In this document: positions 49,301 to 60,563 of the stretch, piece by piece
Layout of the letters: the number at the start of each line of letters is the position of its first letter
Numbering within the stretch: the stretch's first letter is position 1
NCBI GenBank assembly: GCA_950295325.1
Contig: OX485803.1
Span: 3,596,001-3,660,000 of the forward strand
From: Polytrichum commune
Taxonomy: Eukaryota; Streptophyta; Polytrichopsida; Polytrichales; Polytrichaceae
Length of the DNA: 64,000 nt
Direction of reading: 5' to 3'
Notes under the pieces: generated by a model
Seen by the model: only the letters and a program-made list of their open reading frames with translations
Databases searched by the model: none
Told to the model about the DNA's origin: nothing
Program-made: the position numbers and the translations under genes

Positions 49301-51307
49301 TCAACGAAAAGGACTCCTCATCACTACACCCATCGCGCACTCGATCTCTACCGTCCAATGGACTCCCACCCTCGCATCTCCACCGTCGGATGGCCCCCGC
49401 CCCTGTTCAGTGCAGCCTCGCTGGAGGCTCGGCTCCTGCGTGTCAGTCATCAGTCAGCCTGCAAAGTAACGACGAAGCAGAAGCAAAAGCAAACCAAAGC
49501 GAAGCGAAGCATAGAATCTCCATCGCCCTGGGAGTTACTCAACAGATCCATGGAGAAGGAGTAGGTCAATTGTACCCTAGCCTGCGATTCCTCCATCATG
49601 TCAACTCTCTCAACGCAAATACAGCTTTCCAGCAAGCCCTGAAGTGGAATTTTCGTAAACAATTGCACAAACGGGGGAGAAGATGGCTATTTGGCGGAGA
49701 GGTTTGTGAATCGGAGGAGGGAGGGGAGAAAGAGGGGGAGGAATTGCAATTTGTGGAATTTGAGAGGTTAAGGATGCGGTGACGGTGGCGGTGGGGGAAT
49801 GTTTTGGTGTACGTGTTTGTGAAATTAGGGTAAAGGTTGCGAGGAGGAAATGGAGGTGTGATGAGGTAGTGGAGGAGGCGAGGGTTTGGACAGTCTATGG
49901 TAGGGTAAGTAGGGCAAAATATTTGATCCAAGGGTTTGCTGGTGCAATCAATCGACTCTGGTTCTTCGAGTATCGCATTAAGTTTGCAGGTACTAATTGC
50001 GGATGTAGTGTTAGCGTGTGTGTATGTGTGTGGATGTGTTATGGTCATGGCATTCTCTCTGGTTAAAATTACTGTGGTAAGTCAGCCTGCTCCTCATTGC
50101 CCCGTTCTCTGGTGTGTGAGCTTTGGGATTTCGACACAGCACATATTGGCAGCAATATAATGTATAGAGTCTTGTTTATTGTTTTCTCTCTTGGTGATCG
50201 GCTTTCTTGTCCCGATGGATCACTGATCTTAGTTGTGAAGTCTCTGGGTACGGAAGAGGTCATGTCGTGGAGTCGAGTACCAAACTTTGCAGGTACTAAT
50301 TGCGGATGTATGTAGTGTGTGTGTGTTTTGGTTATGGCCTTCTCTCTGTTTCTTTTGCACTGTGGTGGTCAGCCTGCTCCCCGTTGCCCCGTTCTCTTGT
50401 GTGTGAGCTTGGGATTTCGATATAGCACATATTGGTAGCAACATAATGTACAGAGTCTTGTTTATCCTTGTACTCCGATGGATCACTGATCTGTATAGTG
50501 AAGTCACTGGTCATGGAAGAGGTTATGCCATGGACTTGAGCTACCAAGCTTGCGGGCTCGTAAGGTGGACCATGTCTCTGTGGTCAGCGGCTTAAGGATT
50601 CATAGCTGTGGCTGTGGCTGCTAGCAAATCATCTGGTCCTTCGAGCGATGATTATGTTCTCTGGCACATGTGCACGGAATATTTGCTCCAGCAATCTTTT
50701 GCAAATGTGAGATTGTGGGATGTCAGTCTATGACCAGAATCAGGGTTTGGACATGCAGGCTGGGGTGATGGGAGCTTTCGTTTTTGTCGGTTTCAATAGT
50801 TTGTGATTTGACAGTGGCGAGTTCGGGTTAAGAATTTGCATATTGAAGATTATGTCAGACTCATGGTGCCAACATGTGCCGGTCATTTTCTGTTTTCCAT
50901 GTACTTGGATCAGTTATTTATAGCTGGGGCGAAGACTCACACTCACTGTGGTCAGCTCATGACGGTTGCTTATGGAAGTGACTCACTAGTTTAAGATTTC
51001 CGTTGAAGAGGTCAACTTTTGTCATTGTGGTGTGGTTGTTTATGTGGACTCGTTTTTGTGGCATTTGATTTTTCCTTCAGAACTCTGGATTTAACTTTGC
51101 TGGACATTCATCTGGGCTGTTAGAAATGTATTGGTTGAGAGCTTTCTATGTCTCTATTGTTGTTGAGGTTCATTGGTAGACTCTTGAATTGCCTATAATA
51201 TTACTATATTCATCTGGAATTTCCTTGAAATCTCATTGACATCCTTTAGTTTGAACACATTTGCATTTTTAGTGGACTCATATATTCTATGTACCGGATC
51301 AGGCAAG
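49300..51307 (+). promoter_or_regulatory. Upstream region and probable 5' leader of UBC32
   Basis: GC-rich around 49320-49560, then open frames (49358-49564, 49390-49782) without similarity, so probably promoter/5' leader. It contains the tandem duplication at 49981-50545. Just before the UBC start there is an AG (51301-51302, GGATCAG|GCAAG) that could be the acceptor of a leader intron. Confidence 0.4.
49981..50545. repeat. Tandem duplication (about 300 bp) upstream of UBC32
   Basis: Two direct copies, about 49981-50282 and 50285-50545. Both start TTTGCAGGTACTAATTGCGG and share TATGG.CAT/CT...TTCTCTCTG, GTCAGCCTGCTCC, TTGCCCCGTTCTCT, AGCACATATTGG and GATGGATCACTGATCT. Each copy carries a TTTGCAG acceptor-like site next to a TACTAAT branch-point-like word. 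Confidence 0.85.
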
Positions 51308-53381
51308 ATGGCGGAAGAGAAGTATAATATGAAGAATTCTGCAGTCAAGCGTATCCTACAGGAGGTCAAGGAGATGCAAAGCAGTCCTAGCCCGGAATAC
51401 ATGAGCCTTCCGCTTGAGGTTTTGATGATTCTGCCTTCCTGTCTTTTCTGTTTTGATGATCCTTTCTTTTTAGGGTCTGAATCTCCCGAAAGAAGGAAGA
51501 GTCCTTGATAATTGTGGTAGACGCCAACAAACTGTCTCGCTTTGAGGCTGATGTTACCACCTTGATAGTGAACGTTTTTATTTTGGGTAGGCTAGGACTT
51601 TGTTTGAATAGCTGTTTCTAAGGATGATGACACAAGATTGGGTTGCTCTGAAAGTGGAAACAGTAAATAAGTGGAAAGCAACCTCAACTTGCTGCAGGTA
51701 GACTGATAGTTTGTATCTGCATGACAGGATAATATCTTTGAGTGGCATTTTGCAATACGGGGACCATCAGATTCTGAATTTGAGGGTGGCATCTATCATG
51801 GTCGCATTCAGTTGCCTCCAGAGTATCCCTTCAAGCCTCCTGCCTTCATGCTTCTCACGGTATGATTTTGGTCCGGTATGATTGAGCTTTGGCAATTTGA
51901 AGCATTTTAGGGTTTATGGTAATACTGTAAGAATTATGCTGACAGTGGTATGCATTTTTGACAGCCAAATGGCCGGTTTGAGACGCAAACTAAGATTTGT
52001 CTGAGCATTTCCCAACATCATCCAGAGCATTGGCAACCCTCCTGGAGTGGTCAGTTTCAGTACTCTTTGTACTTTTTTGGGTTGTTTTTTTGTCATTGTT
52101 ATACCCTAGTGTACAATCTCAGCATGGAGACTCTTTTGAAAGGATCAGTAGCAATATATTCAATTGAGCGTCGAGTTGTAAAATTCTTTGATCTGTTTAG
52201 CATATGCCTAATTGTATCTTTGGGGCTGTATTGCTACATACATTTTATTGCAATTGCAGTATCATAAGAGATGTAGGTCGAAGTCCTTTGGTATCCATAG
52301 TATGTACCAGGCATCTGCTTATAGTCAAATTCATTCTGGGGACAGTCTCAAGTTGCAGGCATGAAATGGACATGTTAAACCTCAAGAGTATTTTCTGCAA
52401 GAGTATTTTCTGCAAGAGTATTTTCTTTTCTTCTTACTGTATGCCCTGACTTGTGTGTCATGGATATTGAACAGTTCGAACTGCCCTGGTTGCATTGATA
52501 GCATTCATGCCAACAAAGCCAGATGGGGCTTTAGGGTCTTTGGATTACACCAAGGAGGAACGTCGAGCATTGGCTATCAAGTCACGATTGTCTGCCCCAA
52601 AATTTGGAAATGCAGAACGGCAAGCTTTGATTGATGAGGTATTTCTACTATTTCATCTGCGGTACCTATATTCAACTGCTTCACAACCTAAAGTTGATAC
52701 AGTGGTTGTGTCATCTGGTTTGAATCTTTATGTTCTGTTACCTTGTTTCTAAGAGACCTCTATCAATCACATATCATGCGTCCAACATTGTGCAAACGCC
52801 ACATGAATGCCAAATGTTCACTCTGGGCCTGGGGCTTCCAGATTCATGAACACATGATGGAAAAACTGCCACCGGTTCCCGATTTGCCACTTACAAATGG
52901 GACAGGAGATGCTGGCGAGACTGAGGAACTTGGTGAGGATGCCGAGGAAGCTGAGGAGGAGGAGGATGATGAGGCAGAGGAGATCCCCATGGGGGAGGAG
53001 GTTGCAAGAGATGCAGTAGTTGAGAATGTGCATGAAGTGCATGTAAATGCAAATGCGGGTCCAATTGCAGTAAGTTTTAGTGCAGGTTTTCGATTAGCGA
53101 CTCGAGCTCCTCCTCCTCCTGCTGCAGCTGTCGGTGGTGATACTGGGGGTGCTACGGTGCAAGCCCAGCAGCAAGCCCAAGCAGCAGATGTTGTGCCTGT
53201 ACAACAAGCAGTTGTTGGATCTGGTGGAGGTCAGGTCAGGCCACGAGCACAACAGCCTCCTAGTGACATGGGATTGACAATATTAGCCATTGCCCTGACA
53301 ATAGCAATTCTTGCGCTTTTCATCAAGAAGTTGATGAAGTCATCTGGGGTTCCAGATCATTCTCCACTTCCTCAGCATTAA
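51308..53381 (+). CDS. UBC32: Ubiquitin-conjugating enzyme E2, UBC32/UBE2J1-like, ER tail-anchored
   Basis: E2 enzyme that takes ubiquitin from E1 and serves ER-associated degradation; UBC32 is its Arabidopsis relative, UBE2J1 the human one. Five exons: 51308-51418, 51728-51859, 51965-52049, 52475-52638 and 52842-53381; in phase, 343 aa. The catalytic domain (1-165) starts MAEEKYNMKNSAVKRILQEV and has FEWHFAIRGP, GGIYHGRI, PPEYPFKPP and TKICLSIS with active Cys93, then HPEHWQPSWS and FMPTKP. A linker follows with a Glu/Asp run (ETEELGEDAEEAEEEEDDEA) and a Pro/Ala/Gln-rich stretch. A single C-terminal membrane segment (about 306-324, LTILAIALTIAILALFI) is followed by a short basic tail, as expected for a cytosol-facing tail anchor. 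Slightly longer than the 309-aa Arabidopsis protein because of the linker. Confidence 0.95.
52380..52431 (+). repeat. Three 17-bp tandem copies in UBC32 intron 3
   Basis: The word AAGAGTATTTTCTGC is repeated three times, just upstream of the exon 4 acceptor region. Confidence 0.85.
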
Positions 53382-54150
53382 ATTCTTTCTTAGTGTCTAT
53401 ATTTTAGGTGACCCTTCTTGTGGGCATTGTACACTTACACTTATAATTCAGAATTGCCTTTTCTCCTTAGTAGGGGATTTTCCCTCGTGCGCATCGGCGG
53501 TGGTGAGGTTCTTAAAGTTGCTCAGCTCTTAAATTGTTGACAAGGAATTTGTTGTTGACGATTTGGGAAGACTCACTCTCACTGCAATATACAGTGGTAG
53601 GGCTCTCATGAAAATATCAGCAGCTGTCCCAGATGAGACTCAGCCATAGGATGGGTTTCTAGTGTAAAGAAAAGGTTTACATCTAGTTTATAGAACTCTT
53701 GTGACGATTGGTAGTGAGCTACATTTATTGCTTTAGGTTAAGCCTGCAGTGTATTTTGCATCCCAAGAAGGTGCCACATTCAGGTACAACATTCAGGTAT
53801 CTGAATGATTCTATTGGTCTTTCTTCGCAATCCTTCTTTCTTTATGGAGCATGCTATTTTGGTTCTATGACCATGTATGGAATCCTTTGGTTAAGTACTG
53901 TATGTGGCTGGTTGTATATGGAGAGATTGTCAACCAGCAGACTTGATTTGGTGGATGCCCTAAAACCTTGCCTTAGTTTATCATATCACCAATGTTGAAT
54001 AACGAACTCACTCCAGATGTATTACCTCATGTTTTGGCCAGTTGTTACTAACTACTTCGATGAAATTGAAGAGCATTGCATTTACACCTGATGAGACAAT
54101 GCCAGCATTGAAGCCTGCTGATGTGAATGTTTGTGCCAGAGCATTGGTAG
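53382..54150 (+). other. UBC32 3' flank
   Basis: Follows the UBC32 stop. A 3' UTR is expected here. No clear AATAAA signal close to the stop and no further gene seen. A moderate plus frame at 53708-53998 lacks similarity. Confidence 0.4.
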
Positions 54151-54164
54151 ATCTTGTGACATTG

Positions 54165-54485
54165 CCTAATTCGGTCACTTATCTTTATTGGACACCAATA
54201 GTTGAGTGGTATGCCGTTTGGTGTGGCTCCAAGTATGGATATCAAAGACATGTGCTCAGATTAGATTGGACTGTGTTTAAAATATGATAACAATTCTAGA
54301 CTCAATAGCGAATATAATTAGAGGATTATCCACTGGTAATGGATAAAATACTCATATGAACTCCAAAATCATGAGGATAGTGGCTATGACTTTGGTTTGG
54401 ATTTGCTATCCATCTTGTACTAATCGTGCGTTTCATATCCTACAAGAAGTGGGCTAGTCAGGCAAGGTAACCATTTAAGACCCAG
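54165..54485 (-). mobile_element. Dispersed GGTAG-ended repeat
   Basis: Minus-oriented copy sharing GCCTAATTCGGTCACTTATC, GGACACCAATAGTTGAGTGG, TGTGCTCA, CGTGCGTTTCATATCCTA and AAGTGGGCTAGTCAGG with 1505-1780. The right end, CCAGCTACCTTATT, is inverse to the family's GGTAG start. Confidence 0.65.
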
Positions 54486-54859
54486 CTACCTTATTGAGTG
54501 ACACTGAAAAACCATTTCTAAAATTTGCATGGGAAGGATTTTTATTTGTATCATACCATCAAATCATTCGCAATGGCCATGGTGATATGTCACTGTGATG
54601 GAATCCAACTGTGGCAATAGCCATGGCAGAAATGCTTGCAATGGTTTCAAGAGTATGCCAGGACTTCAATGTCAAACTCTATGAAGCTGTGAATACAAAC
54701 TTGGTTGGAAGAAAATAAATGAAATAAAAACTTTGGTGGTTTTTGAGGCCCGATGTGAATGGGTGATCATTGTCTCCTATCTTGATAATGTTTTACAAAG
54801 CTTCAATGCAGGGTTACTTCTTCCTTTCTTCCAACTTTGGTAACTTGCCCTTGTGTGGG

Positions 54860-57190
54860 TGGTGGTGTTAGGATGGTGTTAGGGTTATTTGTTGTCAAGT
54901 TTCCTTTTGTTTAGTACTAGGTACATGAGGTATTTTATGGCTATTTTGTGAATTTGTTTCATTAAGCGTTTGTTTTCAGTGTCGGTATTTGTATTTGTTC
55001 CAACACATTTAGGATAGTTTATGAATTGTCTTTTGACTCATGTTGTCATGGTTATGAGGGGGTTCCCTTTCCAACCTAGATTTCTAAGTGTATCTATGAG
55101 TGGGTTGTATTTCGTGCGTTTCTTATTTGTTGTGGTGTGTGGGAATTTGTCATGGCAGCGAGTAAATACTATGAATTGTAGTGTGTTGTTACTCGTTTGG
55201 GATTATTGAGGGTTGACTTTTGTTGGGGGTACCAAGTATGCATAATGGGTTTGGTCTTACTTTGGCATGGCAGGTGCAAGGGGGCCTGCTACACGAGCAA
55301 ATTAATAGCCAGTCTAGCATTGTATTGTCTTACACTCTACCTTTGTGTTGTCCAACATTTGTAAGTGTAAATAATCTAGTGTGTTTATTTGATTGGAGTG
55401 TGCGGGTGATTTGGTCTGTGGGCTTTATTGTGTCTTAGTATCTGCAGTCCTTTAATGGATTGGTTGGTACATTATGATAGGAGGTGAGGCCATGTGAACA
55501 TTTCATTGTGAGGGCATAGCATGCATTTCGGTTTGGGTAGGTTTGATGGCCAAAATATGTGTTTTCAATGATTACCCATATATTGTGCATATCAAAATTT
55601 GAGTGTTTGTGTTATTTGCGCAGTAGAAATGCCATGTGCATTCCAATGGTGGTTTGAGAGAGTTTATGATCAACATGTTCGTTGGAATCCACTTATCTAC
55701 ATATGGGAACTTAGCTTTGGTGTTATTGAGCTTAAGACTTTTATGTTCTTTGGTTATGCATGAGTGTAGGTTGCAAATCTCTCCATTGTGCATGCTGGTT
55801 GGGATTCCTATGAAGGGGGTGATGGTGGGGTAGGTTTAATGTAGTATCATCATTTGCTAACCGGTCAACAACTTTATTGCCTATGATGGTGGTGTGTGCT
55901 GAGACTTTTTGGTTTGTAATGTTGTGGGTACTCCACATAATTTGTTGTACTATGGATGCTATGAGAAGCTTATTGGAGTGGTGGTGTTGGGACGATGGGT
56001 GCCTAATGTGGTTATTTATCAAGTATATGCTAATGAGGTTGTCTGTAAGGATGATAGTATCTTGTTTGTAGGTTCAAGAGGGTGAGGCGGCTATTAGGAC
56101 TATGTGTAGTTTCACTCTAAGTATGTTTTGTCATCTAGGGAGTTTTTTTGTGATTTTAAAGTCATTGAATGGGTCGTACACTCTTGAGCTAGCTACGTTG
56201 CCAATGCCTTGGTTGTGTAGTGGGATAAAAGATTTGTTTGTATACATGCAGTTTTGTGGGTTTGGGTTAGATCAAGAAACTCTTTTTTTTTTCTTTTTTT
56301 TTTGGGAGAGGGGAGGGGGGGGGGGGAAGAGTTCTTTTGTTGTGGGCACATAGGATGGATGAATGGAGGTTTCTTGGTTGTTGGGGTAGCTAGGCCATTT
56401 TGATGTTGGTTTGTATTGCATGCTGGTGTTAGAGGGTATGGTTAGGATTGTGTGGGTGTCGGCCTACTTGGGTAGAGTAAAGTTTTGCGCATTGTTTTCT
56501 TTGTGGTGGACTATGAGTTTGGTGATTATGTTTTTGTTCTCTTGGGTTGCTAGTCTGGCCTAGTGCATGGCTTCAGTGGTTGTGATGAAGTTTGTTGGGT
56601 GCGATATGCCTACTCCTTCCCATTTCGATGATTTGGCCAGCTTGGGCAATCCAAAGTGGATATCGCGGTTGTGTGGTGAATTATATTTGTTGAGTTTTAA
56701 GGGGATGTTAGTGGGGGTGAAAAGTATAAGTGTGTGATTTTGAATGTGCCTAAGAGTATGTTACTTATAGTTGGGTGTAGTGTGTGGTGGTTCTTAATGG
56801 GGTTTGGATTTTTTGGTTTTCATTTTGGTTGTATGGTTATGTATCTTTGTGTGAGCCAAAGTACTTCCATCTCAAAATCTTGTGGTGGTGGTCGTAGGAA
56901 GTTGGCCATATGGTGTGACTTATTTGGGTAAACCTTTCCCATAATCATTTTATTCTTGTGAGGGGTAAATTGGTTATGTATGCTCCGGTGTGATCGAATA
57001 TGTGTGAATTATGTCCTATGATCTATATAGTGGGGTTGCCACTAAGAAAGTCTTTGTTGGGGTTTAATTCTTTGGTAGAAAGTGTTAGATTGGGGGTGTC
57101 GATTCTTGGAGCACTTGATTTGGACATGGTTGGGGGTGTGCGGCGTGTCCAATTGAGCCATGACGCTTCCTAATGAATCATTTTCTATAA
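54860..57190 (-). pseudogene. Decayed non-LTR retrotransposon (RNase H and C-terminal domains)
   Basis: Read on the minus strand. The frame 56022-55741 contains KVSAHTTIIGNKVVDRLAN, the C-terminal motif of an RNase HI domain as found in plant LINEs. Further on, 55310-54880 gives CHAKVRPNPLCILGTPNKSQ, KYNPLIDTLRNLGWKGNPLI and IAIKYLMYLVLNKRKLDNK, matching the 24.9-kb copy. Upstream (57190-56050) are broken frames such as SKWEGVGISHPTNFI. Stops and frameshifts interrupt it throughout, so it is inactive. Limits approximate. Confidence 0.65.
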
Positions 57191-57249
57191 CGTTTACATT
57201 TAGTGTTGGTCACACTATGGGAGAAAAGTACAGTTAATACAAATAATTT

Positions 57250-57485
57250 AGGGTGAAGCCACAATACCTAGTTAAGAGAATTAGCTAATTTATGAGTTAG
57301 TGAGAATTAGCTAACTAAATTTCTAGCTAACTAAAATCATGGCCACACCACCTAGTTAGGAGAATTAGCTAAGGGTCCAACAACACCACCTAGTTAAGAG
57401 AATTAGCTAACTTACAAGTTAGTGAGGATTAGCTAACCAAAATTTAGCTAGCTAAAATCATGGCCACACCATCTACCTATGATAA
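57250..57485. repeat. Tandem pair with GAGAATTAGCTAA words
   Basis: Two copies of about 115-130 bp containing CCTAGTTAAGAGAATTAGCT, AGTTAGTGAG.ATTAGCTAAC and AAAATCATGGCCACACCA. Non-coding. Confidence 0.75.
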
Positions 57486-57668
57486 TTAGCTAACAATGTG
57501 AGTTAGTGAAATCATTTGTCATACAAGGCTCTCTAATCCAACACAAAATAATTATTTTTACTCAAAATTTGCCACATGTCATGCTCACATTCGCCATGCC
57601 CACTTATATCCCACGTAGAAACTACATTTTGGCACATGTAAAGATGAAATAGGGAGCCCTCTATGGCA

Positions 57669-59880
57669 AACTCATATGTGAGCTAATTGATTGCACGGTT
57701 GCACATCCCAAAAACTACTAACCAAAGGTTGACCAATTTAAGAGAGGAGCTAAGGTGGACCGACCAAAGTGTGCTCAACTTACCCAAGTTTTGAACATGA
57801 CACTAATAAATATAATACATTCTAATCATGTGGCGCACACCATTTATGTTTCTTTATGATGATATATATATATATATATAAAATTATACTCTATAATTGA
57901 ACATTGAAAATGATAATTGAACATTATTTTATAATTTAAATATTATTTTATAATTTAAGGTGTATGCTAATGTAGGACGATGCAAGAAACAATATGGTCC
58001 ACTTCGTAACGGAACATAGAAGAGATGGGGAAAATGATAGGCAGGCATTCAAGACAAAAACTTGGGCTACACATTTGTAAAAGTTAATTAGCAATAAGGG
58101 TATAAATGAGTTAAGAATCTAAGATTTCTTCACAGAAGCAAGGTCCCAAAAGTTACTTAACTTCTATTTTGATAACTTTTAGTTAAACTTTAATTTTAAC
58201 TAAGTAGTGCGGCCATGAGATAGATTAACTTAGCTCTCACATAGGTTAGCTACCTCATATGTTAGGTAATTCTCTTAACTTGACAGTACATGCATAATAT
58301 AACTAATTTGAGTGGTTAGTTACTCTAATTGGGGCCTTTACTAGGATGTGCAACTAGACCCTAACAATGTGAGTTAGTGAAATCAACTATAGTAGAGGTG
58401 GCTATTCTTGATCATGACCCCACCCGCATATATATAGGGCACTGGAACTTTGATGAGGCTAGATTGAATTTCAATTAGGTTGGAACCAAAAGTGCCATGA
58501 CATATGTCTTGGTTTTGAGCACTTGCTAAAGTGAGGAGGAATGAGCAGTTAAAATGAGTAGTTATGGCAAACTCTAGATATGGGCAATATGTTTAGGCCA
58601 ACTTTTGGCTTGAAAAATCTATTTTACTTTCAATCTAAGGAATAAAATTACCAAAAAACTTAGAGTCCTCTTGGTTTCTATCTTCCTACATGGGAAAAAT
58701 TAGCACCAACTTATGCTTCTCAGGATGTAGTGCGGAATCTCTTAAGTGATCAATTATGGGTGCCTCTAGTCTAACTCATATGTGAGCTAACCGATCACAT
58801 GTCCATACATCTTGGTTACCACTGACCAAAGGTTGACCAATTTAAGAGAAAAGTTAAGATTGACTAACCAAAGTTTTGCTCAACTTCCCCAAGTTTTGAA
58901 CATGACACTAATCATGATACATCATTTAGTGACACACCATTTGTGTTTCATCTTGAAAAAAATAAAATAAATGACCAAAATTACAACTGAATAATATTAA
59001 TGATCTAAATGTGGACATAGAAAATATTTTTATAGATTTTTATCACTAAAAGAACATTATATCACCAAAAATTTATTTCTAAATTTCAAAAAAAAAAATA
59101 TCACTAAATAAAGATAATATTATTTAAGATAATATGCTAATATAGGACAATGTAAGAAATAGTGTAGTCCACCTTGTAGTGGAACATAGAAGAGATGAGG
59201 AAAATGAAAGGCGGGCAATCAAGAAAAAAGTTTGGACTACTCATTTGTAACAGTTAGTTAGCATTTAGGTATGGATGAGTTAAGGTTTCTTCGCAAAAAA
59301 AACAGTCCCAAGAGTTAGCTAACTTCTGGTTTGGTCATTTTTTTCAAACCTTAATTTTAACTAGGTGATGGAACCATGAGATAGGTTGGCTCTCATATAG
59401 GTTAGTTTCCTCACATGCTACACTAAATATGATATTTAGTGTATATATGGTAACTTTTTGGATGATACTTCTTATGAACTAGTGAACAAATATTGTCATG
59501 GATGATGGATGAGTTCATCCATTGGCCAAAACCCTACCTTCTCTTGTCAGGAACTTGTGATGAAATATTTTCATAGATGATTGAAATTTGGATGAAAAAT
59601 CACTTGGTAAGTGACAGAAATTGCAACACTATAAACACATAATCCCCCAAAAAATTTACAAGGAATAACAAATAATGTTGGGGTAACATGTAGTGTTGGT
59701 GACACTATACCGCAGTTTACAATCAGTATTGAGCAAGACAATTAGAATTGGTGACACTAAATATCATATTTAGTGTAGCTTATTCTCTTAAACCGGACAA
59801 TGCAGACACAATACAACTAATTAGAGTGGTTACTAACTCTAACCGGAGCCTTAACTGAGATGTGCGGCTGGACCCTTAGG
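57669..59880. repeat. Large direct duplication, copies about 1.1 kb apart
   Basis: 57669-58370 and 58779-59880 share, in order, TCATATGTGAGCTAA, CCAAAGGTTGACCAATTTAA, AAGTTTTGAACATGACACTA, GGAACATAGAAGAGATG, CATTTGTAA.AGTTA and AGATGTGC..CT..ACCCT. The second copy is longer because MITE 59421-59775 sits inside it. Non-coding; a TA microsatellite (57861-57880) lies in the first copy. Confidence 0.8.
59421..59775. mobile_element. CACTAAAT-ended MITE inserted in the duplicated block
   Basis: 355 bp. Ends CACTAAATATGATATTTA and its inverse, with TA on both sides (59419-59420 and 59776-59777). The equivalent position in the other copy of the block (near 58258-58266, ATGTTAGGTAATTCTC) has a single TA and no element, so it is an empty site. 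Confidence 0.85.
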
Positions 59881-60520
59881 AATCATTGGGAAGCAACTTA
59901 TCAAGAAATTAAGCTCGATAAACATGGTGGGCGATTGCCTTGTTGTGACCTAATGGGATAAGTAACCAATATTACCCAAATCTACACAAACACTACTTGG
60001 GCACGAGTGTGGGAACTCTTCCTCGTTGGGAACCAATGTGAGAATACCCGGTCAAAATTATAAATATTCAAGCTGACATCACTTTCATTATTACCAAGTT
60101 AATCGATGGAGTTCCTTCACATACCAAAGGAACTTAATGGCTTCAGTGACCGGATATTGTCACATTTGTTCCCAACAGGGAAGAGTTCCCACGCATGTGC
60201 CCAGGCAGTGAAGGAGGCATGGGAGGGGCAGGGCCCAGTCGAATGAAGATGTGATCTAGCCCGGGGCGTCTCTCGAGAATCTGCAAGAAATTGCGCATTA
60301 AGTTAATATGAAATCCAGTGCACTAAGAAGACCTTTTGGAACAGCTTTCAGGCACACAAGTCTGTTCCAGAGCCTGACTGGTGAAGTGAGGGCAGGCTGT
60401 TTGCGTTGAAGCAAGCTTAAGGCACACTTTACGTGAGCTTTGAACAACGCGGTGTCGAAGCAATCGTTTCCCACTCATTGAAGCAGCAGCCGCCGTCACT
60501 ATGTCAGGGATAATTGAGGA

Positions 60521-60563
<43 letters not shown>

